Origin: Dehalococcoidia bacterium
GTDB lineage: Bacteria; Chloroflexota; Dehalococcoidia; GIF9; AB-539-J10
DNA: 35,075 bases
Reading direction: 5' to 3'
NCBI GenBank assembly: GCA_030605665.1
Contig: JAUWHW010000035.1
Span: 1 to 35,075 of the forward strand
Below the pieces are notes generated by a model, which saw nothing but the letters and a program-made list of their open reading frames with translations, did no database searches and was not told where the DNA came from. The position numbers and the translations under genes are program-made. This document shows, piece after piece, positions 22,796 through 30,151 of the stretch; position 1 is the first letter of the stretch, and each line of letters begins with the position of its first letter.

Positions 22796-24718
22796 TTAAC
22801 TCTTCCCCCCCTTAGACACACTCACTGGAATTGGCTTCTCAGGCACTGTGATATGCTGTCCCGAAACCTTCATCACAGCGCTGAAACGAGGAGGACACAC
22901 ATCAAGGCAGGTGCCGCACTTAGTACACCTGTCTTGATCAATGATATGCACCATCCTCTTTCCTCCCGAAATAGCTTCCACAGGGCAATCCCGAAGACAA
23001 ATGCCGCATCCTTCACACTTTTCAGGGAGAATGTAATAGGAAATGAGCGCTTTACATACTAGCGCTGGGCAGCGTTTCTCATTAATGTGTGCTTCATATT
23101 CATCACGGAAATAGCGAATGGTGGTAAGCACTGGATTAGGTGCTGTTCCCCCCAGAGCACAAAGGGAACAATCCTTAACAGTAATAGCCAATTTCTCCAG
23201 CTTCTCTATATCGCCAGATTCGCCATCGCCTTTGCTTATCCGCTCTAAAATATCCAGCATTTGCCTTGTTCCCACGCGACAAGGCACGCATTTCCCGCAA
23301 GACTCTGCTTGAGTAAAGGAGAGGAAATATCTCGCCATGTCAACCATGCAGGTATCCTCATCCATTACAATCATGCCCCCGGACCCCATAATAGAGCCGG
23401 CAGCAGTGAGGGATTCATAATCAACGGGGAGATCCAGAGCACTTGCCGGCAAGCAGCCACCCGATGGCCCTCCTGTCTGGACTCCTTTGAATTTTTTATC
23501 AGCTGGTATCCCCCCACCAATACCGTAAACAATCTGTCGAATAGTAATACCCATCGGCACTTCAATAAGACCCGTGCACCTCACCTTGCCCGCCAAAGAA
23601 AAATTCTTGGTGCCCTTGCTCTTCTCTGTGCCATAACTCGCAAACCACTCTCCGCCCCTCTGCAAGATGGCAGATACATTGGCCCAGGTCTCTACATTGT
23701 TAATATTAGTTGGCTTGCCCCATAGACCAGAGATAGCAGGAAAAGGAGGACGAGAGCGAGGCATGCCACGCTTACCCTCAATAGACATCATTAACGCTGT
23801 CTCTTCTCCACAGACAAAAGCTCCTGCACCCTCCTTGATCCTTATATCAAAGCTAAGGTCAGAGCCTAGAATATTATCTCCCAGAAGCCCGTATTCCCTC
23901 ATCTGCTGCAGTGCAATGTTTAATCGAGCAATAGCCAATGGATATTCTGCTCGACAATAGATATAGCCCTCAGCAGCCCCAATGGCATAAGCACCGATAA
24001 GCATACCCTCCAGCATTGAATGTGGATCGCCTTCCACCAAATCCCTATCCATAAAGGCACCAGGGTCACCCTCATCAGCGTTGCAAATAATATACTTCTC
24101 TTTACCCGCCACACCACGGCAGAACCCCCATTTTCGCCCTGTGGGAAAGCCAGCCCCCCCTCGACCGCGTAATCCCGATTTCAAAACTTCACTAATAACG
24201 GCTTCTGGTGACACTCCGAGTGCTTTAGCCAAACCACTGTAACCACCACGGGCAATGTAGTGATTAATATTCTCAGGGTCTATAAAGCCACAGTTGCGCA
24301 AGGAAATACGCACTTGGGGTTTAAGCACCGCTAAGTCAAAAAACTTGGGAATGCCCTCGATACTTCCGTCTCCAATAGTCCCCAGGGCAAGGTCAGAGCG
24401 AGGATTATCGTTAACAATATAATCTTCGATAAGTTGCGTGGCAATTTCGGGGGTGACATTACCATAGCAAATACGAGGGTGACCTGGCTTGGTAATATCC
24501 ACCAGAGGCTCAGCATAACACAAGCCAATACAACCCACCTCAGTGATAATGGCATCAATTCTGCGCCGTTTCAGCTCAGCCTCGATAGCCTCACGCACAG
24601 CCAGTGCACCTGCTGACCTACCACAAGTAGCAGTGCCTATAAAGATGCGAGGCTTTTCACTAGCTTCTAAAGCCTCCCACTCTGATATTGCTCGCCTTTG
24701 AATTTCATCAAAGGTCAT
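22796..24718 (-). CDS. NuoF-like NADH-binding flavoprotein subunit with C-terminal ferredoxin domains
   Basis: A 640-residue protein of the NuoF/HndC/HydB type. The order is an N-terminal thioredoxin-like [2Fe-2S] domain (IGTATCGRSAGA, GCIGLCYAEP), the NADH/FMN domain (LRGRGGAGFPTGRKW, NADEGDPGAFMDRDLVEGDP), an SLBB-like region, the [4Fe-4S] motif ESCGKCVPCRVGTRQM, and two ferredoxin clusters (CEGCGICLRDCP, CTKCGTCLDVCP) at the C-terminus. It passes electrons between NADH and Fe-S clusters. The start overlaps the stop of the NuoE-like gene (ATGA), and the GltD fusion follows by 5 bp, so the three subunits are translated together. It resembles electron-bifurcating enzymes, but that activity is inference. 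Confidence 0.93.
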   Translation of the reverse strand: MTFDEIQRRAISEWEALEASEKPRIFIGTATCGRSAGALAVREAIEAELKRRRIDAIITEVGCIGLCYAEPLVDITKPGHPRICYGNVTPEIATQLIEDYIVNDNPRSDLALGTIGDGSIEGIPKFFDLAVLKPQVRISLRNCGFIDPENINHYIARGGYSGLAKALGVSPEAVISEVLKSGLRGRGGAGFPTGRKWGFCRGVAGKEKYIICNADEGDPGAFMDRDLVEGDPHSMLEGMLIGAYAIGAAEGYIYCRAEYPLAIARLNIALQQMREYGLLGDNILGSDLSFDIRIKEGAGAFVCGEETALMMSIEGKRGMPRSRPPFPAISGLWGKPTNINNVETWANVSAILQRGGEWFASYGTEKSKGTKNFSLAGKVRCTGLIEVPMGITIRQIVYGIGGGIPADKKFKGVQTGGPSGGCLPASALDLPVDYESLTAAGSIMGSGGMIVMDEDTCMVDMARYFLSFTQAESCGKCVPCRVGTRQMLDILERISKGDGESGDIEKLEKLAITVKDCSLCALGGTAPNPVLTTIRYFRDEYEAHINEKRCPALVCKALISYYILPEKCEGCGICLRDCPVEAISGGKRMVHIIDQDRCTKCGTCLDVCPPRFSAVMKVSGQHITVPEKPIPVSVSKGGKS

Positions 24719-25257
24719 GTTCCTTTACCTTCCCATCCATATTTCGCTAGAATTTGCTTCGCTTTAGGGACTGTCATCTTAGCATGGACATTATTGTCCA
24801 CAACCATAACTGGAGCCAGAGCACAGCAGCCAAAGCAAGCAACTCTTTCCAATCCAAACTGGTGATTCTTGGTGATACCACCTGGCTGGATATCCAGCTC
24901 CCTCTCCACCACATCCAGAATATCTGCGCCATTCCGCACATGGCAGGCAGTGCCCAGGCAAACCTTAATCGTGTGCTCAGGAGGCGGAGTAAAACGAAAC
25001 TGAGTATAAAAAGTAACCACTCCATAAATTTCGTTCTGAGATACTCCCAAAAACTTAGCAATTTCAGAAAGTGCTTCCTCGGAAAGATAACCAAATTCTC
25101 CTTGAACTTCTTGCAAAATGGGAATTAAGGTTCCCTTTTCATCCTGGTAGGCATTCAATATTTGCGATAGTTGTTTTGACATCTCTTCTGAAAAATTAGT
25201 TTTGCGTTGGCGATAAGCTAAAGGGCATAGTTTAGCAACGATAAACGCACAATTCAA
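24715..25257 (-). CDS. NuoE-like [2Fe-2S] subunit of NADH-dependent oxidoreductase
   Basis: A thioredoxin-like [2Fe-2S] protein of the NuoE/HndA type. Cluster ligands are CLGTACHV (C-x4-C) and ACFGCCALAP (C-x3-C), and the helical N-terminal region ILQEVQGEFGYLSEEAL is typical. It is the first gene of the three-gene operon. The start is ambiguous: a TTG at 25257 is preceded at 5 bp by a very strong Shine-Dalgarno site (GGGGAGGTGA), while an ATG at 25182 (MSKQLSQIL) has only AGAAGAG but fits the family's usual length of about 155 residues. The stop overlaps the NuoF-like start. Confidence 0.92.
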   Translation of the reverse strand: MNCAFIVAKLCPLAYRQRKTNFSEEMSKQLSQILNAYQDEKGTLIPILQEVQGEFGYLSEEALSEIAKFLGVSQNEIYGVVTFYTQFRFTPPPEHTIKVCLGTACHVRNGADILDVVERELDIQPGGITKNHQFGLERVACFGCCALAPVMVVDNNVHAKMTVPKAKQILAKYGWEGKGT

Positions 25258-25311
25258 GTAGTCACCTCCCCTTATAGCAATTGAATTCCGTTTTGTTATA
25301 AGCTTTAAGAA

Positions 25312-26145
25312 ATGCCTGAATTACCCGAAGTAGAGACGATTAAAAACGAGCTTTTGCCCTGGATAATGGGTCAAACTTTCACCCAGGTTACTATCTTTGA
25401 TGCTGAGTTAGTGCCTGGTAGTTCCACTGAGGAATTCCGCCATAAGTTAATCAGGCAAGCAATACAAAGCCTTGAGCGCCGCGGAAAATATCTCATCTTT
25501 AATTTGGCTAATCAGGCGCTCATCATGCACTTCAGGATGACTGGCGTCTTGCTGTTAAATCCCAAGGGAATTGACCGCTATACCAGGGCAGTTTTCCGTC
25601 TTTCCAATGGTAGCCAGCTTGTATTTATTGACCGACGCCGATTGGGGGTAATGCGGCTGGTGGAAAATGTTGCTACTGTAGTCGGTAAATTGGGCCCCGA
25701 GCCGCTAGATGAAAGCTTCACTCCCAAGATTCTGGCGCAAAGATTAAGCCAGCGTCATATCCCTATAAAAGCAGCTCTTCTTGATCAAAGTGTGATCGCT
25801 GGGATTGGCAATATGTATGCCGATGAAGCCCTTTTTGCTGCCAAAATCCACCCTTTGAAAAAAGCACACACCTTATCAACCCAGGAAATACAAAGCCTAC
25901 ATCGCTCCATCCGTGAGGTTCTTTGCGCAGCTATAGGCAACAAAGGAGCGAGTGTTGACACTTATGTCCTTCCCGACGGCCAAATAGGCACTGCCCATTT
26001 CCATTTTCAGGTTGCTCATCGGGGTGGCGAGCCGTGTCCTGTTTGCCACACTCCCATCCAGCGGACTCTGGTGCGAAACAGAGGCACCTACTTTTGTCCT
26101 AACTGCCAACCCCCGACAACCCAGATGTCCCTCTTGTCACCCTGA
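25312..26145 (+). CDS. mutM: Formamidopyrimidine-DNA glycosylase
   Basis: A 277-residue base-excision repair enzyme that removes 8-oxoguanine and formamidopyrimidines and nicks the DNA. It begins MPELPEVET, giving the catalytic Pro2 and Glu3 after Met removal. RRGKYLIF carries the conserved Lys. DQSVIAGIGNMYADEALF is the helix-two-turn-helix region, and the C-terminal zinc finger is CPVCHTPIQRTLVRNRG...CPNC. It is divergent from the NuoE operon. The last codons (SLLSP) lie in repeat-like DNA (GTCACCCTGA), so the extreme C-terminus may have been shaped by repeat insertion. Confidence 0.96.
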   Translation: MPELPEVETIKNELLPWIMGQTFTQVTIFDAELVPGSSTEEFRHKLIRQAIQSLERRGKYLIFNLANQALIMHFRMTGVLLLNPKGIDRYTRAVFRLSNGSQLVFIDRRRLGVMRLVENVATVVGKLGPEPLDESFTPKILAQRLSQRHIPIKAALLDQSVIAGIGNMYADEALFAAKIHPLKKAHTLSTQEIQSLHRSIREVLCAAIGNKGASVDTYVLPDGQIGTAHFHFQVAHRGGEPCPVCHTPIQRTLVRNRGTYFCPNCQPPTTQMSLLSP

Positions 26146-26160
26146 CCATGAACTCCTCGC

Positions 26161-26300
26161 TTTGTGTCATTCTGAGGGAGCCCTTCGCTTTGTGTCATTC
26201 TGAGGGAGCCCTTCGCTTTGTGTCATTCTGAGGGAGCCCTTCGCTTGCTGTCATTCTGAGGGAGCCCTTCGCTTGCTGTCATTCTGAGCGTAGCGAAGAA
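26161..26300. repeat. 28-bp tandem repeat, about five copies
   Basis: Units start at 26161, 26189, 26217, 26245 and 26273, exactly 28 bp apart, with the core GTCATTCTGAGGGAGCCCTT and then CGC. The first three begin TTTGT and the next two TTGCT; the last departs into GCGTAGCGAAGAATCT, the dispersed repeat version. It looks like local tandem amplification of a dispersed repeat end. Confidence 0.9.
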
Positions 26301-26439
26301 TCTGATACAGCTCAGGGTAAACTCCGCAACCGAAGAATCTCACCCAGAATAAACTCCATGAAGAGTAAGGGCCTCAAAAGACGCTGTCTCGAGCGGTAGC
26401 GAAGGATTCTCCTGTGTGCTCAGAATGACATTCTATTCT

Positions 26440-26475
26440 GTCATTGCGAGGCACGCCAGTGCCAAAGCAATCTCA
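26440..26475. repeat. Dispersed TCATTGCGAG repeat left of the island
   Basis: GTCATTGCGAGGCACGCCAG continues TGCCAAAGCAATCT. A close copy is at 34891-34925, on the far side of the tRNA gene (GTCATTATGAGGCATGCCAG...). Copies therefore lie just outside both ends of the island. Confidence 0.75.
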
Positions 26476-26534
26476 GAAAAAGTGACAGGGAAATCATCTA
26501 AATTATTATGTCAACCTTCAGATTCCTAAATACA

Positions 26535-26573
26535 AAGTGGCAACGGCTGGATTTGAACCAGCGACCAAAGGCT
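26535..26573 (-). repeat. attachment-site-like copy of tRNA 3' half (left)
   Basis: It contains GTGGCAACGGCTGGATTTG then AACCAGCGACCAAAGGCT, identical over 39 bp to 34662-34700. The identity stops within the anticodon stem and the sequence continues AATAACTT, so no complete tRNA is formed. Confidence 0.85.
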
Positions 26574-26847
26574 AATAACTTCCTTCAGAAACACAACACG
26601 TAGATTTACACCCGCCACAGGAGTTGAGAGGCTTCTCGTCCGCCTTGGACAGAGAAAAACGTGGATCGGATGGTAATCCCTAGGTTTTTATTTATGGACT
26701 TAACGAAATGACTTTTGTTGGAGCTGATATGATACAGAGAGATAAAAGATCCCTGAATCAATGCAACAAACTGATTATTAGCAACTAATGTTCAATGGCA
26801 CAGGTAAACTTGCCTTTCACCTCTGCCTTATGAACTCCACACAGGGA

Positions 26848-27066
26848 TTATGATTTGAGAGAATAGTATGCACCTATAGTCACCACGAGGCTTGGTAGAA
26901 TGAATTGCCAGAGCACATCTACAACGAGATCCCCAAGCAGAGGAGTAAGATCAGGGGATATCCGACTGAGCGAAGTTACCGCCAGATGCCAGACTGGCAA
27001 TGAGGCAGTAGCCAATATCACAGCTATGAGCCAGACTATCGGTAGAAATATCAATTGTGCCTTCAC
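26848..27066 (-). CDS. Small putative two-helix membrane protein
   Basis: A possible 72-residue protein starting with GTG at 27066. It has two hydrophobic stretches (LIFLPIVWLIAVILATASLP and near the C-terminus VLWQFILPSLVVTIGAYY). No family is recognised. It lies 66 bp downstream of the toxin-antitoxin operon on the same strand. The ribosome-binding site is weak (GGCGGTGATG). Reality is uncertain. Confidence 0.35.
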   Translation of the reverse strand: MKAQLIFLPIVWLIAVILATASLPVWHLAVTSLSRISPDLTPLLGDLVVDVLWQFILPSLVVTIGAYYSLKS

Positions 27067-27131
27067 GATACATCACCGCCTTTTTGGTGCTTAATTCGCG
27101 ACACCCCTTTTTATCTGCCTCACATATGAGC

Positions 27132-28160
27132 TTATTTAGGTAGTGAGAGGGAAAGCTCTTTAGCATGTTCGTATGAGATAACATCGCGGTCTCCACTTTT
27201 TCTGTACGCAGTCTCTTGGTGCGACTGATTCATAACCCTTGTAGCAGTATACGTACGGAACGTATCAATGATGAATTGCATTACCTTGAGCTCGGTTTCG
27301 GAAAACATGTCCTCGCTAGGTTCAACTAAAGCAGTAAATTGCTCCCCTATTATACCCTCTTCAGTATTAAATCCAACTTCGTTCTTATCTAATAATCCCT
27401 CGCTTTCCATAATTCCAGTAACGAGCTCATAGTGTTTAGGAACCGGCCCATATGGATAATGCACATATTGAGCTCCAGTGATCGATACAGAGGTTTCCTT
27501 AAAGTGGAGAAAATCACAATACCACAACAACTTATTAAGTTTAGTTTTCAACACGCCGTCTAGATGCTTTGTCAGATAGAGGATCATGTTCTTAAACTTT
27601 TCTAGGTCATATTCCCTGAAACCTGAGGTTAAATCTGAATGCGGATACGATAGCAAGCGTTGTAAAGAAATGTGGAAAACCTGCTCCTTGTCCTCCTGTA
27701 GGAAGCTAGCAATTCTTTCCTCAAGTCTTGCCGCTGCACACGATGTCAGTTTGCTTCGATTGGCTTCAAATATTTTTTCCATATTTTGAGGATCCTCTAT
27801 CAAGCGCAGTGTGCTATCATGCACCTTGTCCTGAATAGCCCCATTCTCATATCGATGTATAGTTATCTCTCCCCAACCGAGCAGCCGCGATAGCGCCCTC
27901 TGGCCCAGACCATATTTCTCCCTAGTTGTGCGGATTTCATCAGGTGATAGGAGTTTATGCTTTTCCCGGTAGGCAGCATAAGCTTTTTCGAGGTTCCGCG
28001 AATCTAATTCCTCATCAAAGATCTTTGCCCTACATGCTTGGCAGATAACAACCTCGCCCTCTATCTCGATAGGCTCTCCCCGAACGTTTAAAACTTGCTT
28101 TCTCGTGTCTAACTTTACGTCCGTAAATTCTTCGCAGTTAGGACAGAAATAGGCTTTCAT
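27132..28160 (-). CDS. MqsA-like antitoxin with C-terminal Panacea (DUF4065) domain
   Basis: A 342-residue composite protein. Residues 1-50 form a zinc-ribbon of the YgiT/MqsA type (Cys6, Cys9, Cys40, Cys43). Residues about 75-120 are a Xre-like helix-turn-helix (TREKYGLGQRALSRLLGWG, then ITIHRYENG). The C-terminal half is a Panacea/SocA-like domain (LNKLLWYCDFLHF, YVHYPYGPVPKHYE), a toxin-neutralising module. It probably binds the upstream toxin and represses its own operon. Its ATG overlaps the toxin stop (ATGA) and has a GGGAGGTGA site. The toxin-first order matches mqsRA. Confidence 0.85.
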   Translation of the reverse strand: MKAYFCPNCEEFTDVKLDTRKQVLNVRGEPIEIEGEVVICQACRAKIFDEELDSRNLEKAYAAYREKHKLLSPDEIRTTREKYGLGQRALSRLLGWGEITIHRYENGAIQDKVHDSTLRLIEDPQNMEKIFEANRSKLTSCAAARLEERIASFLQEDKEQVFHISLQRLLSYPHSDLTSGFREYDLEKFKNMILYLTKHLDGVLKTKLNKLLWYCDFLHFKETSVSITGAQYVHYPYGPVPKHYELVTGIMESEGLLDKNEVGFNTEEGIIGEQFTALVEPSEDMFSETELKVMQFIIDTFRTYTATRVMNQSHQETAYRKSGDRDVISYEHAKELSLSLPK

Positions 28161-28522
28161 CTCTTTTCACCTCCCTTTCTAAATGGGTATTCAAGTGGTT
28201 CATCTGGTATATGAAACGAAAAACAAATTGCCACACCATGTTCTGTGTCGGCTTTTAGCTTTATGAATATCTGCCCACCACATACAGTCTTGCCAAATTC
28301 CCAATATACTCCTCCTTTGGAACTTGTATCTGGTATTGGCCCCCTGTAGTAATCCTGATATGTTAGCCCTAGTATTTCTTCCTTTGCCTGCTTCACTGTG
28401 ATACCGAGCCTGGCTAAAGTATCCAAACTTTCCTCTCTATCAGCAAAGGTAAAGAGATTTTGGGCGAGTTTCTTGAACAACATCAGGAATAGCGTTATCT
28501 GCCATTGTTGTTTGTGCTGCAC
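28157..28522 (-). CDS. MqsR-like toxin of a type II toxin-antitoxin pair
   Basis: A 121-residue protein upstream of and overlapping the antitoxin. The pattern LARLGITVKQAKEEILGL, DYYRGP, GVYWEFGK, GGQIFIKLKAD and AICFSFH follows the layout of MqsR (RelE-like mRNA interferase). The assignment is by pattern only and the catalytic residues are not established. The GTG at 28522 is supported by AAAGGAGAGG just upstream and by the promoter at 28539-28567. The more internal ATG at 28483 lacks a ribosome-binding site. Confidence 0.7.
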   Translation of the reverse strand: MQHKQQWQITLFLMLFKKLAQNLFTFADREESLDTLARLGITVKQAKEEILGLTYQDYYRGPIPDTSSKGGVYWEFGKTVCGGQIFIKLKADTEHGVAICFSFHIPDEPLEYPFRKGGEKR

Positions 28523-28538
28523 AACCTCTCCTTTAAAT

Positions 28539-28567
28539 ATTATATGTTATCACATGATAACAGTCAA
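28539..28567 (-). promoter_or_regulatory. Toxin-antitoxin promoter with embedded palindromic operator
   Basis: Read on the minus strand: TTGACT (28567-28562), a 17-bp spacer, then TATAAT (28544-28539), nearly perfect consensus. The spacer consists of a perfect inverted repeat, GTTATCA-TG-TGATAAC (28546-28561), plus one base. Binding of the HTH antitoxin there would block RNA polymerase directly, giving autoregulation. Confidence 0.85.
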
Positions 28568-28788
28568 TAGGCAAATGGCGCCTGACAAATAAGGTTTGGA
28601 TTTCTGCATCGACAGCGAAGCTTTTTAAGGTTTTGCTTCCTGCGCTGTGCATAAATCATAGCTAATCTTCATCCTGTACTCTAATATCTTAGGTATAAGC
28701 TCAGCCTTGGTGCCATTCCTTAAAGGATAGGTTGCGAGGCAATATCTGGGTATACGTGATCTAATCCATAATTTGTCGAAAAAACTCT

Positions 28789-28818
28789 TTGCCAAGGTCT
28801 GGGATTTTCCCCTATAAT
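28789..28818 (+). promoter_or_regulatory. Promoter of the UPF0200/dCMP deaminase pair
   Basis: TTGCCA (28789-28794), an 18-bp spacer and TATAAT (28813-28818) lie 62 bp before the ATG at 28881. The match to the housekeeping consensus is good. Confidence 0.65.
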
Positions 28819-28880
28819 AGTTACGCAAATGCTGTTAATAAAAGCACCCCTGCAATCCGCCTATTGAATACGGACGAGCA

Positions 28881-29423
28881 ATGAAAGTGGTAGCAATTGT
28901 TGGTATGGCAGGCGCGGGCAAATCGGAAGTAGCCAGAGTATTTGAGAGGAACGGCTTCAGGAAAGTGCGCTTTGGAGATATCACGGAAGAAGAAATCAAG
29001 AACAGGGGGCTCGAGCCGAACGAGGAAAACGAACGTTATGTCAGGGAGCAATTGAGAAAAGAACACGGGATGGCAGCATATGCCAAATTAAACCTGCCCA
29101 AGATTGAAGCCTCACTGAAATCGTCAGACGTGGTGGTGGACGGACTTTACTCATGGGAGGAGTATACTTTGTTGAAGGGATGTTATGGTGAAGGGTTCAG
29201 CACGGTTGCTGTCTGGGCCTCGCCTGCTACCAGGCATGCAAGGCTGGAAAATAGGGCAGCCCGGCCCTTAACGGTCGAGGAGGCAGCCAGTCGTGATAAA
29301 GCGGAGATAGAGAATAGCAACAAGGGCGGGCCGATTGCCATGGCTGACTTTACCATAGTAAACGAGGCTTCTTTGGAGGAACTGGAGAAAGAGGCGGAAC
29401 GAGTTCTAGCCGCCTTGAAGTGA
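28881..29423 (+). CDS. P-loop nucleotide kinase-like protein (UPF0200-like)
   Basis: A 180-residue protein with a Walker A motif GMAGAGKS (residues 8-15) in a short kinase-type fold related to dephospho-CoA/nucleoside monophosphate kinases. EEEIKNRGLEPNEENERYVR and the C-terminal DFTIVNEASLEELE segment resemble UPF0200 proteins, which are commonest in archaea. The substrate is unknown. The dCMP deaminase follows by 4 bp, so the two are probably co-transcribed, hinting at nucleotide metabolism. Its archaeal flavour and position in an island suggest transfer, by inference only. Confidence 0.75.
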   Translation: MKVVAIVGMAGAGKSEVARVFERNGFRKVRFGDITEEEIKNRGLEPNEENERYVREQLRKEHGMAAYAKLNLPKIEASLKSSDVVVDGLYSWEEYTLLKGCYGEGFSTVAVWASPATRHARLENRAARPLTVEEAASRDKAEIENSNKGGPIAMADFTIVNEASLEELEKEAERVLAALK

Positions 29424-29427
29424 AAAG

Positions 29428-29910
29428 GTGAAAAAAGTAACCAGGCCGGAAATAGATGAGTATTTTCTTAAGATAGCTACCGTGATAGCAGAACGTTCAA
29501 CCTGCCGGCGGCACCATGTAGGCGCTGTGGCAGTGAGGGACAAGCACATATTAGCCACCGGCTACAACGGCGCTGCCTCCGGGCTTAAAGATTGCCTTGA
29601 ACTTGGCTGCCTCAGGGACGAGATGAATATAGAGCCTGGAACCAGACATGAAATATGCCGGGGAATTCACGCGGAGCAAAACGTAATCATACAAGCAGCA
29701 CTGCACGGCGTCGATCTTACCGCCGCCACAGTCTATGTTACCCACCCACCATGCATACTCTGTGCCAAGATGCTGGTGAATGCCAGGATAAAGCGCTACG
29801 TAACCTTTGGCAGCTATGCTGACGACTCCTTCAAGGACTTGTTCAAAGAAGCCGGAATAGCGTTTGAGCTGCATGAAAAACCACCTTCCAAGATAACTTA
29901 CCTGGCTTAA
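29428..29910 (+). CDS. dCMP deaminase (ComEB-like)
   Basis: A 160-residue zinc deaminase that converts dCMP to dUMP for thymidylate synthesis. The zinc and catalytic motifs are HAEQNVIIQAAL (His and the proton-shuttle Glu) and HPPCILCAKMLV (two Cys ligands), with an extra His/Cys-rich segment CRRHHVGAVAV and CLELGCLRD as in phage and bacterial dCMP deaminases. It starts with GTG 4 bp after the UPF0200 gene, with AAAAGG as a modest ribosome-binding site. Such deaminases are frequent on phages and islands. Confidence 0.9.
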   Translation: MKKVTRPEIDEYFLKIATVIAERSTCRRHHVGAVAVRDKHILATGYNGAASGLKDCLELGCLRDEMNIEPGTRHEICRGIHAEQNVIIQAALHGVDLTAATVYVTHPPCILCAKMLVNARIKRYVTFGSYADDSFKDLFKEAGIAFELHEKPPSKITYLA

Positions 29911-29971
29911 AACTAAGATAAGCTGACTGAGATGTGACCCTTAAATCTATTTCGTCCCCGGTCAACCTCAA

Positions 29972-30006
29972 ACAAAGTAACAGCGGCTGGGTTTGAACCA
30001 GCCACC
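29972..30006 (-). repeat. Diverged internal copy of the tRNA 3' end
   Basis: ACAAAGTAACAGCGGCTGGG continues TTTGAACCAGCCACC. It matches the left copy at 30 of 35 positions, including the flanking ACAAAG. The T-arm hairpin is preserved with a compensated change. No full tRNA is formed here. Confidence 0.65.
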
Positions 30007-30151
30007 TTCAAGATGTGAGAGCTTTCAACCATTTGGCCTGTGATTTATGTTGATTTGCGTTCTATGATGAATATTGACCGCATTCAAGAAGACACCTATA
30101 CTGAGTTGCAAATTTAACACATGGAATTACTATCAAACACAAGGTGGTAGC

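Larger units (their letters stand above)
26146..26847. other. Gene-poor region with repeats and the left island boundary
   Basis: About 700 bp without a convincing gene. It holds the 28-bp tandem repeat (26161-26300), TCATTCTGAG and TCATTGCGAG pieces to about 26475, and the tRNA-derived 39-mer at 26535-26573. On the minus strand, bases up to 26572 encode a short Cys-rich frame ending SCGGCKSTCCVSEGSY before a TAG that falls in the repeat. It has no start codon and looks like the tail of a lost gene. Confidence 0.5.
28523..28880. other. Divergent intergenic region between toxin operon and kinase-like gene
   Basis: A 358-bp gap holding the toxin promoter/operator (28539-28567) on the minus strand and a good + strand promoter at 28789-28818. 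A 67-codon minus-strand frame at 28625-28828 has no recognisable domain or good ribosome-binding site and is not called as a gene. Confidence 0.5.

Noticed and set aside
23261..23725. 154-codon + strand ORF opposite the NuoF-like gene
   Set aside because: It is an antisense shadow of a well-supported gene with clear Fe-S and NADH motifs; its own translation has no recognisable features.
28625..28828. 67-codon minus-strand ORF between the toxin promoter and the kinase-like gene
   Set aside because: It has no recognisable domain and no good ribosome-binding site, and a strong + strand promoter lies inside it. It was judged non-coding.
29972..30060. A complete second tRNA gene
   Set aside because: Only the T arm and 3' acceptor strand are present; no D arm or matching 5' acceptor strand could be found.
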